Assembly (NCBI GenBank): GCA_029215795.1
Contig: JARDYH010000003.1
Span: 32,551,001 to 32,615,000, forward strand
Origin: Anniella stebbinsi
Lineage: Eukaryota > Chordata > Lepidosauria > Squamata > Anniellidae
Length of the DNA stretch: 64,000 bases
Reading direction: 5' to 3'
The notes under the pieces were generated by a model. That model was not told the origin of the DNA and did not search any database. It was given only the letters and a program-made list of their open reading frames with translations. Each line of letters starts with the position of its first letter. Within the stretch, counting starts at the first letter, position 1. Made by a program: the position numbers and the translations under genes. Below, piece by piece: positions 23,881-35,140 of this stretch.

Positions 23881-24547
23881 ACAGCTTGGAACCCACAAAA
23901 CCCAACACAGCACACTGGCCATACAAACTACTCTGCCTCGGGCTTTACAATCTCCACCCCTTATTTTTGCCATCTCAGGTAGGCAGCAAAAAATAGGTTT
24001 ATAGAGCTCCTGGTGAGCTGTCATTAGCTTGGTAGTTGTGCAGGCCTCATGGATAGCAAAAGCCTTTCCAAGCTTCACGTGGGAAAGCAAATAGTAGGAA
24101 AAGCGCACCACTTATTATTTAGTGTAATTAAGAAAGTCCATTCTAGTGTGTTGAATGCAAATGGGCCTCCCTCACATCTTGTGCAGCAGAAACTTTAACA
24201 AAGGCTTCCTTTCCTAGTGCTAATTAGGCAGTGGAGTTAAACTGATGGTAACCAAAATAAATAAACCCTAAAGAATTCCAATTAAGCAGTGTGGCTCCAA
24301 ATCCTTTCTCCTGTTAACAGTTTGAGACTCCCTCGCCCTCTTGATTACTTGACAATTCTCCTGTTGTCATGGAAGTCTTCCTGAGCAGAACAATTTCTAC
24401 TTTTCTAATATGAGAACACCTCCCCCTCTCAAAAAATATTTTAAATAAAATGTAGGAAAATGTTAGCTTGTGAACAACAATATTTTAAAAGCACACAAAT
24501 CTCTATGTGTCATGCTTAAAATGAGTCTCATGCTGTCTATCCTGGGA

Positions 24548-24763
24548 ATGTCTCGAGTGCTGGACTTAGACCAGAGAGACTTGGGTTCAAATCTCCCATT
24601 CAGCCCCAAAGCTTAAAGGGTGATCTTGGGCTCTCTCTTGGTGAAGCCCACTTCATTGGGTTGCTGTGATGATACAGACGGAACTATGTACATTATCCTG
24701 AGCTGCTCTGAGAATGGGCAGGGTTCAAAAAAATGTAAAAACAAAACAAAACAAAAAACACTC
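24548..24763 (+). mobile_element. tRNA-derived SINE with box B and A-rich tail
   Basis: AGTGCTGGACTTAGACCAGA, box B GGTTCAAATC at 24585-24594, then TGATCTTGGGCTCTCTCTTG and GGGTTGCTGTGATGATACAG. It ends in an (AAAAC)n tail at about 24735-24763. Confidence 0.75.
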
Positions 24764-25399
24764 AACAAGAGTTACTGAGGGAAGCAAGAGAAACATGGAA
24801 TGTATTCTGGATTTGGTGCTTGGGTGCTCTTGAGAAGAATCCCAGCTGAATTTTTGTACTCTTTGGAAAATGCTCAGCATGCTGCCCATAGGCGTTCAGG
24901 GAGAAAAATGAAAAGGAGGAGTGATTCCAGCCATTACTTTTTCCTTTTCCTTATTTTTTCTTTCTTTCTCCTGAATGTGTAGGCTGTGTTAGATCCTGCT
25001 TGGCTACAGCGTGTGTCACTTTTTATCTTCCCACTTCCCTGCATGGTTACTCAGCATGCCTTCAGGTACAGCAAGCTTCAATGAGATCTTGCAGAGAAGG
25101 GAGTGGCCTCTCTGCTTTGCCCCAGCAAAGGAAATGAACAGTTGATCCTGATAACATAACAATGACTTCATTGCTTGGCAAGATCCTACAAGGAGAAGGG
25201 TGCCAGGAACAATCATATTAACAGTAATTCCTCCAAGTGAGTGCAGAAACCATTATAATCAAAGGGTTGCAGCAGAAAGGTGTTTGAGGGAGAAGAGAAT
25301 TTGAAGAGACATTATTTCTTGTCCTGCAAAATACCTAAGAGCTCTGTGTTTCATGAAGTGTGCTGTGACTTGCAGACATGCCTTATTCTAATTTTTTTT

Positions 25400-25800
25400 A
25401 CAATACAGGTGTACAACATTATGCATGGGGTGGAGAAAGTGGATAGGGAGACATTTTTCTCCCTCTCTCATAATACTAAAAACCTATGAAGCTGATTGGT
25501 GGGAGATTCAGGACAGATAAAATGAAGTACTTCTTGGCACAGAGCATAAACTATGGAATTCAAACCCACAAGATATAGTAATGGCCACCACATTGGCTGG
25601 CTTTAAAAGGGAATTGTATAAATTCATGGAGAAGAAAGCTATCAATGGCTACAAGTCCTGATGGATATGTGCTCCCTCTAGTATCAGAGACTGTATGCCT
25701 ATGTACACCAGCTGCTGGGGAACATGGGCGGGAGGTGCTGTTGCACTCATGTCCTGCTTATGGGTTTCCTTTGGGCAGGTGGTTGGCCGCTGTGTGAACC
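25400..25800 (+). mobile_element. CR1-like LINE 3' region, other subfamily
   Basis: GATTGGTGGGAGATTCAGGA, TATGGAATTCAAACCCACAA, CAATGGCTACAAGTCCTGAT and ACCAGCTGCTGGGGAACATG follow one another in the usual order. This is the sense strand of the repeat seen antisense at 57750-58612. Confidence 0.7.
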
Positions 25801-26231
25801 TTAAGTAAAAAAAAACACAATAGTAAAAGCTTTGAACAATAAAAACAAGAACACTAGATACAGTGAAAACATTAAAACTATACATTTTGAAAGGCTAAAT
25901 TGGTCTTCACACTTTTTCTAAGGGCCAAGAGAGTGGGGGCTAACTGTAATTCTTAGGGGAGTGCATTCCATAGTTGGCGACATTTGGAGGGACATAGGTT
26001 ATCCATTCCTGTTTACAGTTTTTGTAATTTAATTAATTCATCTCAGTTCCTCTTATCTTTTCCATACTGAAAAAGTATATGGACCTGGAGGCTAGGTCAA
26101 TACTGGCCTGGCAAAGCTGGGTAAGCACATAACCTGGCACAGAAGCATCTATTTTTTGCTCAGCTTTCCTAAATGTCCTACCTCAAAGCTTGCTTCAAGA
26201 ATTATAACTGGGCCAAATAAATGTAGTTTTG

Positions 26232-26451
26232 CTGGACCACGGGAGCAAGATCTGCACTAGTGCTTTTATTGATATTGAAGTACACTGATAACTGTTGTTG
26301 CACATTACGTATTCCTTATACTGATTTTATTCCGGATTATCCAAAATACCGCAATTGATTCATTGTGTCTGCTACAAGGTGTAAATGCACAAGAGGGATA
26401 AAGCGTCACCATGATGGGATCATATTAATATGACACGAGGTTTAGACCTGG
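26232..26451 (-). mobile_element. 220-bp repeat with CCAG...CTGG ends, copy 1
   Basis: Its reverse complement aligns along its whole length with 61803-62017: shared CCCATCATGGTGA, TTGTGCATTTA, CAACAGTTATCAGT and GTACACTTCAATA-type blocks. Terminal CCAG..CTA inverted repeats suggest a non-autonomous DNA transposon. Confidence 0.65.
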
Positions 26452-26797
26452 GCTGCCTCTACAAGAGACGTTTAAAGCTCTTTCAAGGCTGATTAAATTT
26501 TTTACCTCTACAAGAGAGGAGCGGAAATTGGGGGCTCAGGCGCTTTAAACATCCGATTATGCGCATTATCGAATGCGTGTTAAACCACGAGTTTTAATTT
26601 GCGGCGGCAGTTAAAGCGCCTTAATGGCGTGTAAACATGCGATTCTCCGCATATCAACAAGTTTAAAGTGTGTTTCGGTCGTCCCGTAATGCGCTTCGCC
26701 GCCTCTCATACAGCGGTATTAGGAGTAAATGCGCTTCCGCGAATATGCGCATAATCGGGCAGCTAGGCGTCAAAGCGAATCCTTCTAGAGGGGGTCC
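26452..26797. other. CpG-dense 345-bp block with internal inverted repeats
   Basis: Undecayed CpG density, with TTATGCGCATTATCG near the left and ATATGCGCATAATCGG near the right as inverted partners. The outer text GCTGCCTCTACAAG and CTTCTAGAGGGGGTC is roughly inverted too. It abuts the repeat at 26232-26451. It may be a young or methylation-free non-autonomous DNA transposon; no gene is seen. Confidence 0.45.
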
Positions 26798-27272
26798 TGG
26801 CCTAGGTTACCAACTTCCCCCCTGATGCTGCAGTTTCTAAACTAGAAAACCCTGCATAAAGAAGACAGAGATTAAACAACTTCCTCAGATAATGAGTTTG
26901 TTTCTTAAATGTTATTATAACCTAAACTTGTTCAAGATGCTCTTTGACCCGTAAAGAAAAGCAATTACGTAATTCATTTTGAGATACATGGAACAACAAG
27001 AGCTGCTCCTCTAGGGATCTTGTTGCCTAAGAGGCCCTGACACCTGACGTGACCTTTATATTTGGATGTCTCCAGTGGTGTCATACATAGGAGTACTACT
27101 GAAATGCCAGAACACTGCATAATTTTCCTGAACAGAGATAACAATGAATACCATTTCTGAAGTTGTTTCCCCCCCATAAATATACAGTTTGGGCTGCCAC
27201 ATGACATAGAATGTGTGTGTGTGCACGTGCGTGCCATTATAGAAAATATGCATTTTTCTACATGGAGGTTTT

Positions 27273-27788
27273 GGGACTGTTCAGACATGCTAAGCCATGT
27301 TTAGGCCACTCACCATTTCGCAGTAAACGGTGTGTTTAAATTGTGGTTATGTAGCCACCATGTGGCATGACATGCTAACGCATAGTTTATATGACACTGT
27401 AAGCCATGTTTAACTCAAAATTAGGCTGACCATATGAAAAGGAGGACAGGGCTCATGTAACTTTAACTGTTGTAGAGAAAAGGGAATTTCAGCCAGTGTC
27501 ATTTGTATGCAATTAGTTCCTGGTGAAATTCCCTCTTCATCACAACAGTTAGTTGCAGGCACTATACTAGAGTGACCATATACAAAAGAAGGCAGGGGCC
27601 CTGCAACTTTAACTGTTGTGATGAAGAGGGAATTTCACCAGGAACTAATTGCATACAAATGACACTGGCTGAAATTCCCTTTTCTCTACAACAGTTAAAG
27701 TTACATGAGCCCTGTCCTCCTTTTCATATGGTCAGCCTACTCAAAATGCTTAACCACTGTGGCTTAGCATGTCATCTGAACAAGGTCT
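27273..27788. mobile_element. Foldback element of the CTGTTCAGACA family, copy 2, interrupted
   Basis: Left arm starts GGGACTGTTCAGACATGC and runs to 27421; right arm resumes after copy D's target duplication and ends GTCATCTGAACAAGGTC. The host is therefore older than the inserted MITE. Confidence 0.7.
27422..27739 (+). mobile_element. hAT-type palindromic MITE, copy D (variant ends), nested
   Basis: 318 bp flanked by a perfect 8-bp duplication CTCAAAAT (27414-27421 and 27740-27747). Both ends carry the variant GACCATATGAAAAGGAGG instead of GACCAGATAAAATCC. It sits inside an older 'CTGTTCAGACA' foldback element (27273-27788). Confidence 0.92.
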
Positions 27789-27907
27789 ATCTCACCTCGT
27801 AGGTAAACTATAACGCATGAATTGACTCACAATCCATATTTTATTGCCTTCACTATCTTAGAATGGTTATGTTGGCTGGGGAAGATAGGAACTGTAGTTG
27901 TCATGTG

Positions 27908-28136
27908 GGGTAATGGTTAGATGGTTGGATAGGATTCAGGAAACAAGGATCCTAGTTCCCACTCGACCATGAAGCTCACTGGGTAACTTTGGGCCAGTCA
28001 CTTACTCTCAGTCCAAAATGCCTCACAGGGTTGTTGTGAGGATGAAATGGAGAGGAGGGCCATATAAGCTACCTTGGGTTTCCTGCAAGAGTAATAAAGG
28101 CGGAGTATAAATGTAATGATAAAAATGAATAAATAC
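27908..28136 (+). mobile_element. tRNA-derived SINE, second copy
   Basis: TAATGGTTAGATGGTTGGAT, CATGAAGCTCACTGGGTAAC, TTTGGGCCAGTCACTTACTC and GGGTTGTTGTGAGGATGAAA follow the order of the SINE at 24548. The 3' end is AAATGTAATGATAAAAATGA. Confidence 0.75.
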
Positions 28137-28355
28137 TGGCTATCTACACACGCAGGATAAAACACTTTGAAAACGTTTTGAAAACTGCATATGGAGTGTG
28201 TCCTGGGCCCCAACAGTTCTCAAAACTGTTATAAACCGTTTTAAAGCAGTAGTGTAGATACTCTGACAGTTTTGAGAACTGTTGAGGCTCAGGACACACT
28301 CCATATACAGCTTTCAAAACGTTTTCAAAGTGTTTTATCCTGCGTAGATAGGCTC
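28137..28355. mobile_element. Foldback element of the CTATCTACACACGCAGG family, full copy
   Basis: The two ~105-bp arms are almost exact complements; each contains GATAAAACACTTTGAAAACG and the motif AACAGTTCTCAAAACTG. The right end reads CCTGCGTAGATAGGCTC. Directly after it, 28356-28384 is the tail of a CTCCAGATG-type foldback. Confidence 0.75.
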
Positions 28356-28439
28356 CTGGAGAGCACCAAGTTGGGGAAGTCTGGCGTATTTAACAAAAAT
28401 ATTGTGACGTTCCAACAAAATTATAAAGAGGAAAAATGT

Positions 28440-29240
28440 TTGGCATAAGCTCTGTTGGACTGGAGTCCACTTCTTTAGGAAACCCCAGAGAAGGAAGAAC
28501 GCGACTATTCCGCGTTGTTTGGCCTCATAACGCCGCGTATTATACCTCTTCTAAGGGCGAGGCGGATTCATACAGTCCGCCTGTGTCTGCTGCTGTCTGT
28601 AGAAACGCTGCTTGGAGAATTGTTCTCAGAAGGGGCGGGTGAAGAGAACTGTTAACTGCAGGCAGGCAGGCTGGGAGGAAGGAAGGATCTGGCTTGACTG
28701 GAAAGGTGCCCTAAACAAACGCAGCCCCGGACGGGCAGGTGATGACAACATACCCCACCCACCCCTCCACCACACTATTTATGGTGCTTTGTGACAATCG
28801 CGGCCTTATATGGGCAGGACGAGAGACCTGCGGAGCGCTCTCGCCGGGGATGGGGCGGAGCGTTGAGAAGGCACTGGACTGGGGAAGGGGGGCTCTCTCG
28901 CCTGAGCGGCCTGAGAAACCCACTGACCTCCTTTCTTGGGAAAATCCCTCGCAAAATCCAGCTGTGAGACCAACAAAGACACGCACACCACCGTTTCCCC
29001 CTCTCCAGCCACAATGCGCCACCGGATGCGCGCAGGCTTTGTGATACTGCAGGGGCGGGTGTCACCCTTTCCTCCGGGGAAAGGCTTTGCAAGAAGAGCC
29101 CCCATTAACCAGAGATCTCCGGTTGTCATCAGAGATTACGACACACACACACAAAGAAAGAAAGCCTGTACTTTGCTTGCACTAATGACTGCCTGGAGGA
29201 AGGGCAGAACTGCAACCGACGTCTGAGCAAGAGGGAGGTA
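28440..29240. promoter_or_regulatory. CpG island with CArG/TATA-like site
   Basis: A GC- and CpG-rich block of about 0.8 kb. CCTTATATGG at about 28803-28812 is a perfect CArG box (CC then six A/T then GG), the binding site of serum response factor; read on the minus strand it also contains ATATAAGG, a TATA-like element. GGGGCGGAG and GGGGCGGG Sp1-type sites are nearby. No open frame in it resembles a known protein. It could be the promoter of a gene running left (MYH9 is a candidate by synteny) or of a non-coding transcript. Confidence 0.45.
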
Positions 29241-29550
29241 CAGAGAGGAGTGGCAGACATGCTGACAATGTGCCCCTTATTTTGAGGGAGATTTGTGTGC
29301 CCTTTCCACCTGCGGACCATCTCACAGTTGTAGAAACAAAGAGTTCAGAATGTCCAAAAAGGAGATGGTGGATCAGGCCCCTGCTCTAGCTTCTTTCTCA
29401 TTCTCGAAGGCTTGTGGTGGCAGCAGATTGGATTTACTTAACGGTGAGGAAAAGGCATTTTGCACATGTTCAGAGACTAGCCTGTAAAGCTAGTGTACTT
29501 GTGAGGATAATGAAAACAAATTCCCTGGTTCAAATGGTTTTTTTTGTTTA

Positions 29551-29640
29551 CAGCGCACTCCTATGCCTGTTTACTGAGAAGCAGTCCTGTTGAGTCCAAT
29601 GGGACTTACTCCTAGGTAAGAAAATATAGGATTGCACCAT
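29551..29640. repeat. Short palindrome of the CATGTTTACTCAGGAGTAAG family
   Basis: Reads CTATGCCTGTTTACTGAGAA, GTCCAATGGGACTTACTCCT and ATATAGGATTGCACC. Confidence 0.6.
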
Positions 29641-29645
29641 TAGCT

Positions 29646-29820
29646 TTTTACACTTATATCCCACCTTGCCCCCAAGGAGCTGGGGGCTTCATACATGGGA
29701 TATCCCTCCCCCACTTTTATCTGCACAACAACCTTGTGTGATAGGTTAGGCTGAGAGATAGTGACTGGACCAGGAGCTCCATAGCTGAGTGGAGATTTGA
29801 AACCAGGTCTCCCAATCTTA
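29646..29820 (-). mobile_element. tRNA-derived SINE, antisense copy
   Basis: The reverse complement has the box-B-like CCTGGTTTCAAATCTCCAC, then CTCTCAGCCTAACCTATCAC and AAGGTTGTTGTGCAGATAAA, as in the two plus-strand copies. Confidence 0.7.
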
Positions 29821-30033
29821 GAAATTCATCAGATGAATGTTTTATAGCACACTCACTACAGGCCACTTATGGATGTTCGTGGGACCTTTTGACGCTGCCA
29901 TCCACATCACATGCATCTCCCGCTACATCACACTTTCTGTCAGATGCATTTCACCTACACTGCGGGCATATTGGGTGTGTGAAGGGAAGCCACTATTTTT
30001 CCGAATCCTGTCTATAATAAGGGGATGATAACT

Positions 30034-30145
30034 GTGGGGAACCTTTGCCTCCCCACAGATGTTGTTGAACTCCAACTCCCGTCAGCCTGAGCCAGGTCAG
30101 GGATGCTGGGCATTGTGGTTTAGCAACATTTGGAGGGCCCACCCC
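30034..30145. repeat. CTCCAGATG foldback family copy
   Basis: First arm GCCTCCCCACAGATGTTGTT, second arm ending CAACATTTGGAGGGCCCACC. Confidence 0.65.
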
Positions 30146-30700
30146 ATCTTAGAGGGTTGTGTTATAGAACTACAGTATATGGTGATGCTTTGAGCAATTA
30201 GGAAAAAGTACTAAATATTATGTATATTTTCCTGGCTTGTGCCTGACCTAAGCTCTAGTTCACATAATGCTGCAATCCACTGAACTTTGTGGGACTCGGC
30301 TCCCCAAAATATGTGTGTTACGGAGCCAGCTGGAAAGTCCCTTCTTTAGAACATAGTGGCTATCCTTTATTTCAAAGCATTCTCACCCCCCTTGGAGTGC
30401 CCTTCATGTTTGCACAAGATTCATGGAGCGCTGGAAGAGGCTGGATGGTTAGCAAGTCCAATAGCTCTTCCCCGAGGCGAGAACCTTTATATGTGAGCAA
30501 TCCTTCCAAGAACTGAATAACACAACCCAAAAGGCTATACATATTAGCATGCTGTAGCAAATAACCTTAATGACTAACATATTGATAGTGGTATGAGCTG
30601 TTTTTGACAAGATCTTGCTTCATGAAGTAGGATTGTGTCTGCGAATGAAGTAGGATTGTGCCTGTGAAAGCAACTCCACATGAAATTGGGTACAGTACAC

Positions 30701-30756
30701 GCCTAAGCATGTTTACTCAGAAGTAAGCTCCATTGGGTCCAATGGGACTTACTTCC
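30701..30756. repeat. Short palindrome of the CATGTTTACTCAGGAGTAAG family, partial
   Basis: AAGCATGTTTACTCAGAAGTAAG followed by its complement around CCATTGGGTCCAATGG; the right terminus is missing. Confidence 0.55.
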
Positions 30757-31930
30757 ACCAATTCAGCTACAGGTTTAATCAGAGGTAAAGGTAAACCCAG
30801 TATGCCCCTATAGAACTGGCCACTTTTGCAGACTGTTGGAGGAAGGGTATAGAAGGGTTTAAAATGGTGTATTTTTTTCTAAAGTATTAATGCTACTGAA
30901 TTTATGTAAGGGTGGAGATTTTATATCATCTAGTATTGAAGCTTGCGGTTTGTAGAAGCTGAAGATGATTATACAAATATCACATGTACATGCTCCTTTT
31001 CAATAAAAGACAAGCCTAACAAAATAAATAAAACCAGGGTAATAAACTGATTTTACTTGTTAGAAGATCCCTTCCTGATTACACATAAGACAATCAGTTA
31101 AACACTGAGCATGAAGCAAACCACATCTATCAGTTCTCCCCACCCACTTATAAAAAGAATGTTAGGGCACAAGTCCATAGGGGTTGCCAACTGACCAGTA
31201 AAACCCATCCTCACCTGGCCCTGATCTTTTAACAGAACTTAGCATACGGAAATCAGCAGATGCAGGTTTTCATCACCTGCTCATGGATGTGCAGATCAGA
31301 CTGCTGTTAAAGGGAAGCCATAGATATCAGTTGAAAAGCTGGCAACCTTGCAAAAATCCATCCTATCCAGTGTTTTGTCTCTAACTACGGGATATGAATA
31401 AGAGGTGAAGCTCCAAGGTTTTAAAGGGTGGTCTTGTTTCGAGCTGTGTGGATGCATTCTGGATATGCAAGGATGAATGTGACTTTGTGTATGTTATCTC
31501 TACACAGGCAGCTCTGCAGCTGGGCAGCCAGAGATCCAATTTCCCTTTGTTTCCCCAATGGAGATGTTTACATTCAAGCTCAGATCTGGTCAGGTAGCTT
31601 CTACATTACTCATCTGCCAGTTATGATTATGCTTCAGCAACCTTGAAATCAGGCTATCAGATTATAGAGACCTTGCTTCCCCTGAGCAGGGAGAAATGAC
31701 AGACATCCCTGCCTTTGTTTACTGAGAGAATATGAGTCTTTGCGGCTGTGATCTCACAGCTGTGAAGCTCGGCCTGTAAAAGCATGAAGCAAAATAAACT
31801 GGCTAATAGACTAACCAAATGCTTTTAAAATGGCATTACTATAAAAAAAAGAACTGAGAACCCTGGTGGAGGACGCTCTATAATTAGCCTCTGACCTGCT
31901 GGTCTCTATCTAGCATCCTATTTTCAATGG

Positions 31931-32050
31931 CAGCTTTGGTGTCCTTCAGACATGTTGGACTTCAACTCCCAGCATCCACAGTATAGCTGGCTGGGGATGC
32001 TGGGAACTGAAGTCCAACACATCTAGAGGGCACCAGGTTGGGCAAAGCTG
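31931..32050. repeat. CTCCAGATG foldback family copy
   Basis: Starts CAGCTTTGGTGTCCTTCAG, ends CACCAGGTTGGGCAAAGCTG; both ends and the ATGTTGGACTTCAACTCCCA arm are preserved. Confidence 0.75.
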
Positions 32051-32585
32051 ATCTATGCTACAGCTGGATCAACAAAACAGAACCCTTGAAAGGACTTCCT
32101 TTAATTTCTCTATACCTCCTAGCAATCTACAGAAAACCGCTTACTGTATGGTGAGATTATTTCCCCTTGCTTCTACAGCAGCAGAAGCACAACCAAAAGA
32201 GAGCCACTTTCAGCAACCTTCAGCTTAAATACATATTTGCATTTAATATGCAAGTTTTAAAAAATGCAAATTGCATCAGTTGATAATTAATAGGATCTAC
32301 GCAGGGAGAGAGGATTTAACCCTTTCCCCCTTGTTGCAGTCCTAAGGAAGTTACCCTCTTTGAAGCTAGTGTTTGCTTTGGGAAGCAACATAACACTGGC
32401 ATGTACCAAGGAGATATTGCTATCTCGCCCCTCCCCCTCCAAGCAAATATCAGTTTCAGAAAAGAGAATTTTCTCAGGACAGTCAGAGCAGGGAAGGAAA
32501 GGGTTAAATACCCTCCATGCCAGCAGTGAGCTCATTCTCAGCTCCCACTCCCAGCTGATGAAATGTACATTTTAAAACAGGGCTG

Positions 32586-32714
32586 CAGAAGCTGAGGCCC
32601 TCAAGATGCTGCTGGATTACAACTCCCAGCATTCCTGGCCATAGGCCATGCTGGCTGGGGCTGATAGTTGTTGGAATTCAACAACATCTAGAGTGGCACA
32701 GGTTCCCCACTCCT
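32586..32714. repeat. CTCCAGATG foldback family copy
   Basis: Contains GGATTACAACTCCCAGCATT and a decayed second arm ending CACAGGTTCCCCACTCC. Confidence 0.6.
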
Positions 32715-33844
32715 GCTTTTAAAAAAACATGTTAAATGCAAAGACCCATCTCAATGTGTCTCAACTTCTCATTTAGTACTTCCACTTTTTTTTCACTAGA
32801 AGCAAACCCACGAAGTAATGCCTTCCCATTCGTTGATTTTCATGGATACAGCCACAGGGACTGGGGGCAGCAGGAAAAGAATGTGCCCCTTCTGGAATCC
32901 CCCAAACCAATTGCTAAGGCTAACCCCAAGCTCCACCCTCCCCACAACAGTATGCCACCTTTGCCTCTAGCTACTGTGTAGTAGGGCTTCTGCCCACAGC
33001 CCCAACACACAACAAAACAGACCACTGAGTGTTTGGCTCCCACTTTAGCTGGAGCTTGTCCCAGCAGAGTTACAACCAGGGATGCACCTCTAAAAAGAAA
33101 ATGCGATCCCCCACCCCACAAATCGCTGCCAATGTGCAGCGGAGCAACATCATGTGGAAGAGCATCAGGAACCACAGCTAATCCCACTGAATTCTATGGC
33201 CCAAGACTAGTCAAGGGGCTGCATTCTTTTCCTCCTGGGAAGACATTTTCCCAAGTGCCTAGGATTATTTTAAGAATAAGCAGCATTGCTGCTTTATTTT
33301 TTTTTCCGCCAGGAGGTTAGGGGGATGTCAGAGTCAACATCTGCAAGGGAGATAACATTCCTGTCTAATTAGTGGGCTGTGAGCAGAAAGGACTTCCTGC
33401 CCCCCCTTCCCCCTCCTCATCCTAAAGGACTGCATAAACAGCTCAGACTTCACTCCAGCTTGCTAATGTGCATGCTAGAGCAGAACACCCCATTGCAGGA
33501 TCTCCAGTTTCCCATAGCCTAAGCTCATCCTCTCACCACAAAGTTTGCTGTTGCTACTGAGAAACTGTATTAGGAGAGTTCTGAATTTGTGAAGTGTCCT
33601 ATAAGACTTAGAGGTGGGCTGCTTCCAGAGGGAGGGGTCCTGGCACTACAATTGAGAAGGCATGGTGCAGCTTCCTTAACAGATTTTCAGCAGTGAGAAA
33701 AAGATGGTGGGAAAACATGGGAGGGCCATGAGTGGAAGATGCTGTTGTCTACCCCCCCTGCAAAATACTATGAACGAGGAAGCATGATGGTGCCATAAAA
33801 ACCTAATCTGGAAGCACCCACGCTTCAAAGCTCATTCTGACTTA

Positions 33845-34040
33845 GACCCTGTTCAGGCAACATACTAAGCCATAATGGTAATGTGTTTTGAGCTAACCAT
33901 GATGGCTTAGCAAGTTGTGTGAACAGCATTTTTCCTAACCATGTTGGCTACATAACCACGGTTAACTATCTTCACTAACCACTTGCTGCAAAAGGGTTAG
34001 CGGCCCTAACCATTGCTTGGCTTGCTATCCAAACATGCCC
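33845..34040. mobile_element. Foldback element of the CTGTTCAGACA family, copy 3 (degraded)
   Basis: Starts GACCCTGTTCAGGCAACATA and ends in a decayed GCTATCCAAACATGCCC. Internal AACCATGATGGCTTAGC and CATAACCACGGTTAAC pair with the opposite arm. Confidence 0.6.
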
Positions 34041-34210
34041 TTTGGCTCTGTTACAAATAGCCTGGTAAAGATTTTTCGAATATGCAAGACATCCATGCAC
34101 ACAGGGGTGGGGAGTGGGGAATTGGATTGGGGGCTTGAATTGGGACCAGCCATGCATGGAATAACATAATTCCCTCCTCCAACCCCCATTTAATCATATA
34201 TAGCCAATAG

Positions 34211-34530
34211 TAAGCTGACCAGATAAAATCCAGGTCAGGACTCATGTAACTTTAACAGTTGTAGAGAAAAGGGAATTTCAGCCAGTGTCCTTTGTATGCA
34301 ATTAGTTCTTGGTGAAATTCCCTCTTCATCACAACAGTAAAAGTTGCAGGCACTATACTAGAGTGACCATATACAAAAGAAGGCAGGGCCCCTGCAACTT
34401 TAACTGTTGTGATGGAGAGGGGATTTCACCAGGAACTAATTGCATACAAATGACACTGGCTGAAATTCCCTTTTCTCTACAACTGTTAAAGTTACATGAG
34501 CCCTGACCTGGATTTTATCTGGTCACCCTA
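34211..34530 (+). mobile_element. hAT-type palindromic MITE, copy E
   Basis: 320 bp, ends TAAGCTGACC and GGTCACCCTA. Flanks GCCAATAG (34203-34210) and CCCAATAG (34531-34538) match at 7 of 8 bases. Confidence 0.9.
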
Positions 34531-34832
34531 CCCAATAGGCCACAAAATGGCTCAGAATACATTTTCATTTGACTTTTGATACAGATCTCTAGCCCTAAAT
34601 GTTTAAAGGACTACTGAATAAAATTCAAAAGTAGTGTGCTTCGGTAGGTTGAGTATGAACTCAAGAGACAGTTGACTAATATAAGAACAATCAAGTTCAG
34701 TCCCCTCCTGCCACCCTGCCTGTTTTAAAGGTAAATGCATAATTACCTAAAGGAAGACAAGCTTGCAAAGAAAGTGGCCTCAAAACTTTCTACTGATGGT
34801 TGACTTTGTATGTGTGGGGCAACTGCATGGGA

Positions 34833-34934
34833 CAGCTGTCCCCAACCTGGTACTCTTTAGATATGTTGGACTACAGCTCTCATCATTCCTAGCCAGTGTG
34901 GCCATCTGAAGAGCTGCAGGTTAGGGGAGGCTGG
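34833..34934. repeat. CTCCAGATG foldback family copy, short
   Basis: First arm CCCCAACCTGGTACTCTTTA and ATGTTGGACTACAGCTCTCA; most of the second arm is deleted. It abuts the truncated MITE at 34939. Confidence 0.6.
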
Positions 34935-34938
34935 TGTG

Positions 34939-35140
34939 TAGGGTGACCATATGAAAAGGAGGGCAGGGTTCCTCTTTCTTTCACAGTTGCATTGAAAGGG
35001 GGATTTCAGCAGGTGTCATTTGTATGCATACAGCACCTGGTGAAATTCCCTCTTCCATCACAATAGTTAAAGCTGCAGGAGCCCTGCACTCTTTTGTATC
35101 TGACCAAGAGGGCAAAGCTCTTGCAGCTTTAACTGTTGTG
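34939..35140 (+). mobile_element. Truncated palindromic MITE (copy G)
   Basis: Starts TAGGGTGACCATATGAAAAGG and covers one full arm, the loop (TTTTGTATCTGACCAAGAGG) and the first ~30 bases of the second arm, then breaks into unrelated sequence. Belongs to the same end-variant group as copy D. Confidence 0.8.

Larger units (their letters stand above)
30146..33844. other. Gene-free stretch with a few foldback copies
   Basis: Besides 30701-30756, 31931-32050 and 32586-32714 the text is unassigned. No splice-flanked coding stretch was found. Confidence 0.4.

Noticed and set aside
27572..27802. Recurring open frame (also at 34309 and 42174) with a shared peptide
   Set aside because: The shared text is simply one arm of the palindromic MITE; the element is non-coding.
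28711..29129. Several ~100-residue open frames on both strands in the CpG island
   Set aside because: Long frames are expected where stop codons are rare; none resembles a known protein and both strands are equally open.
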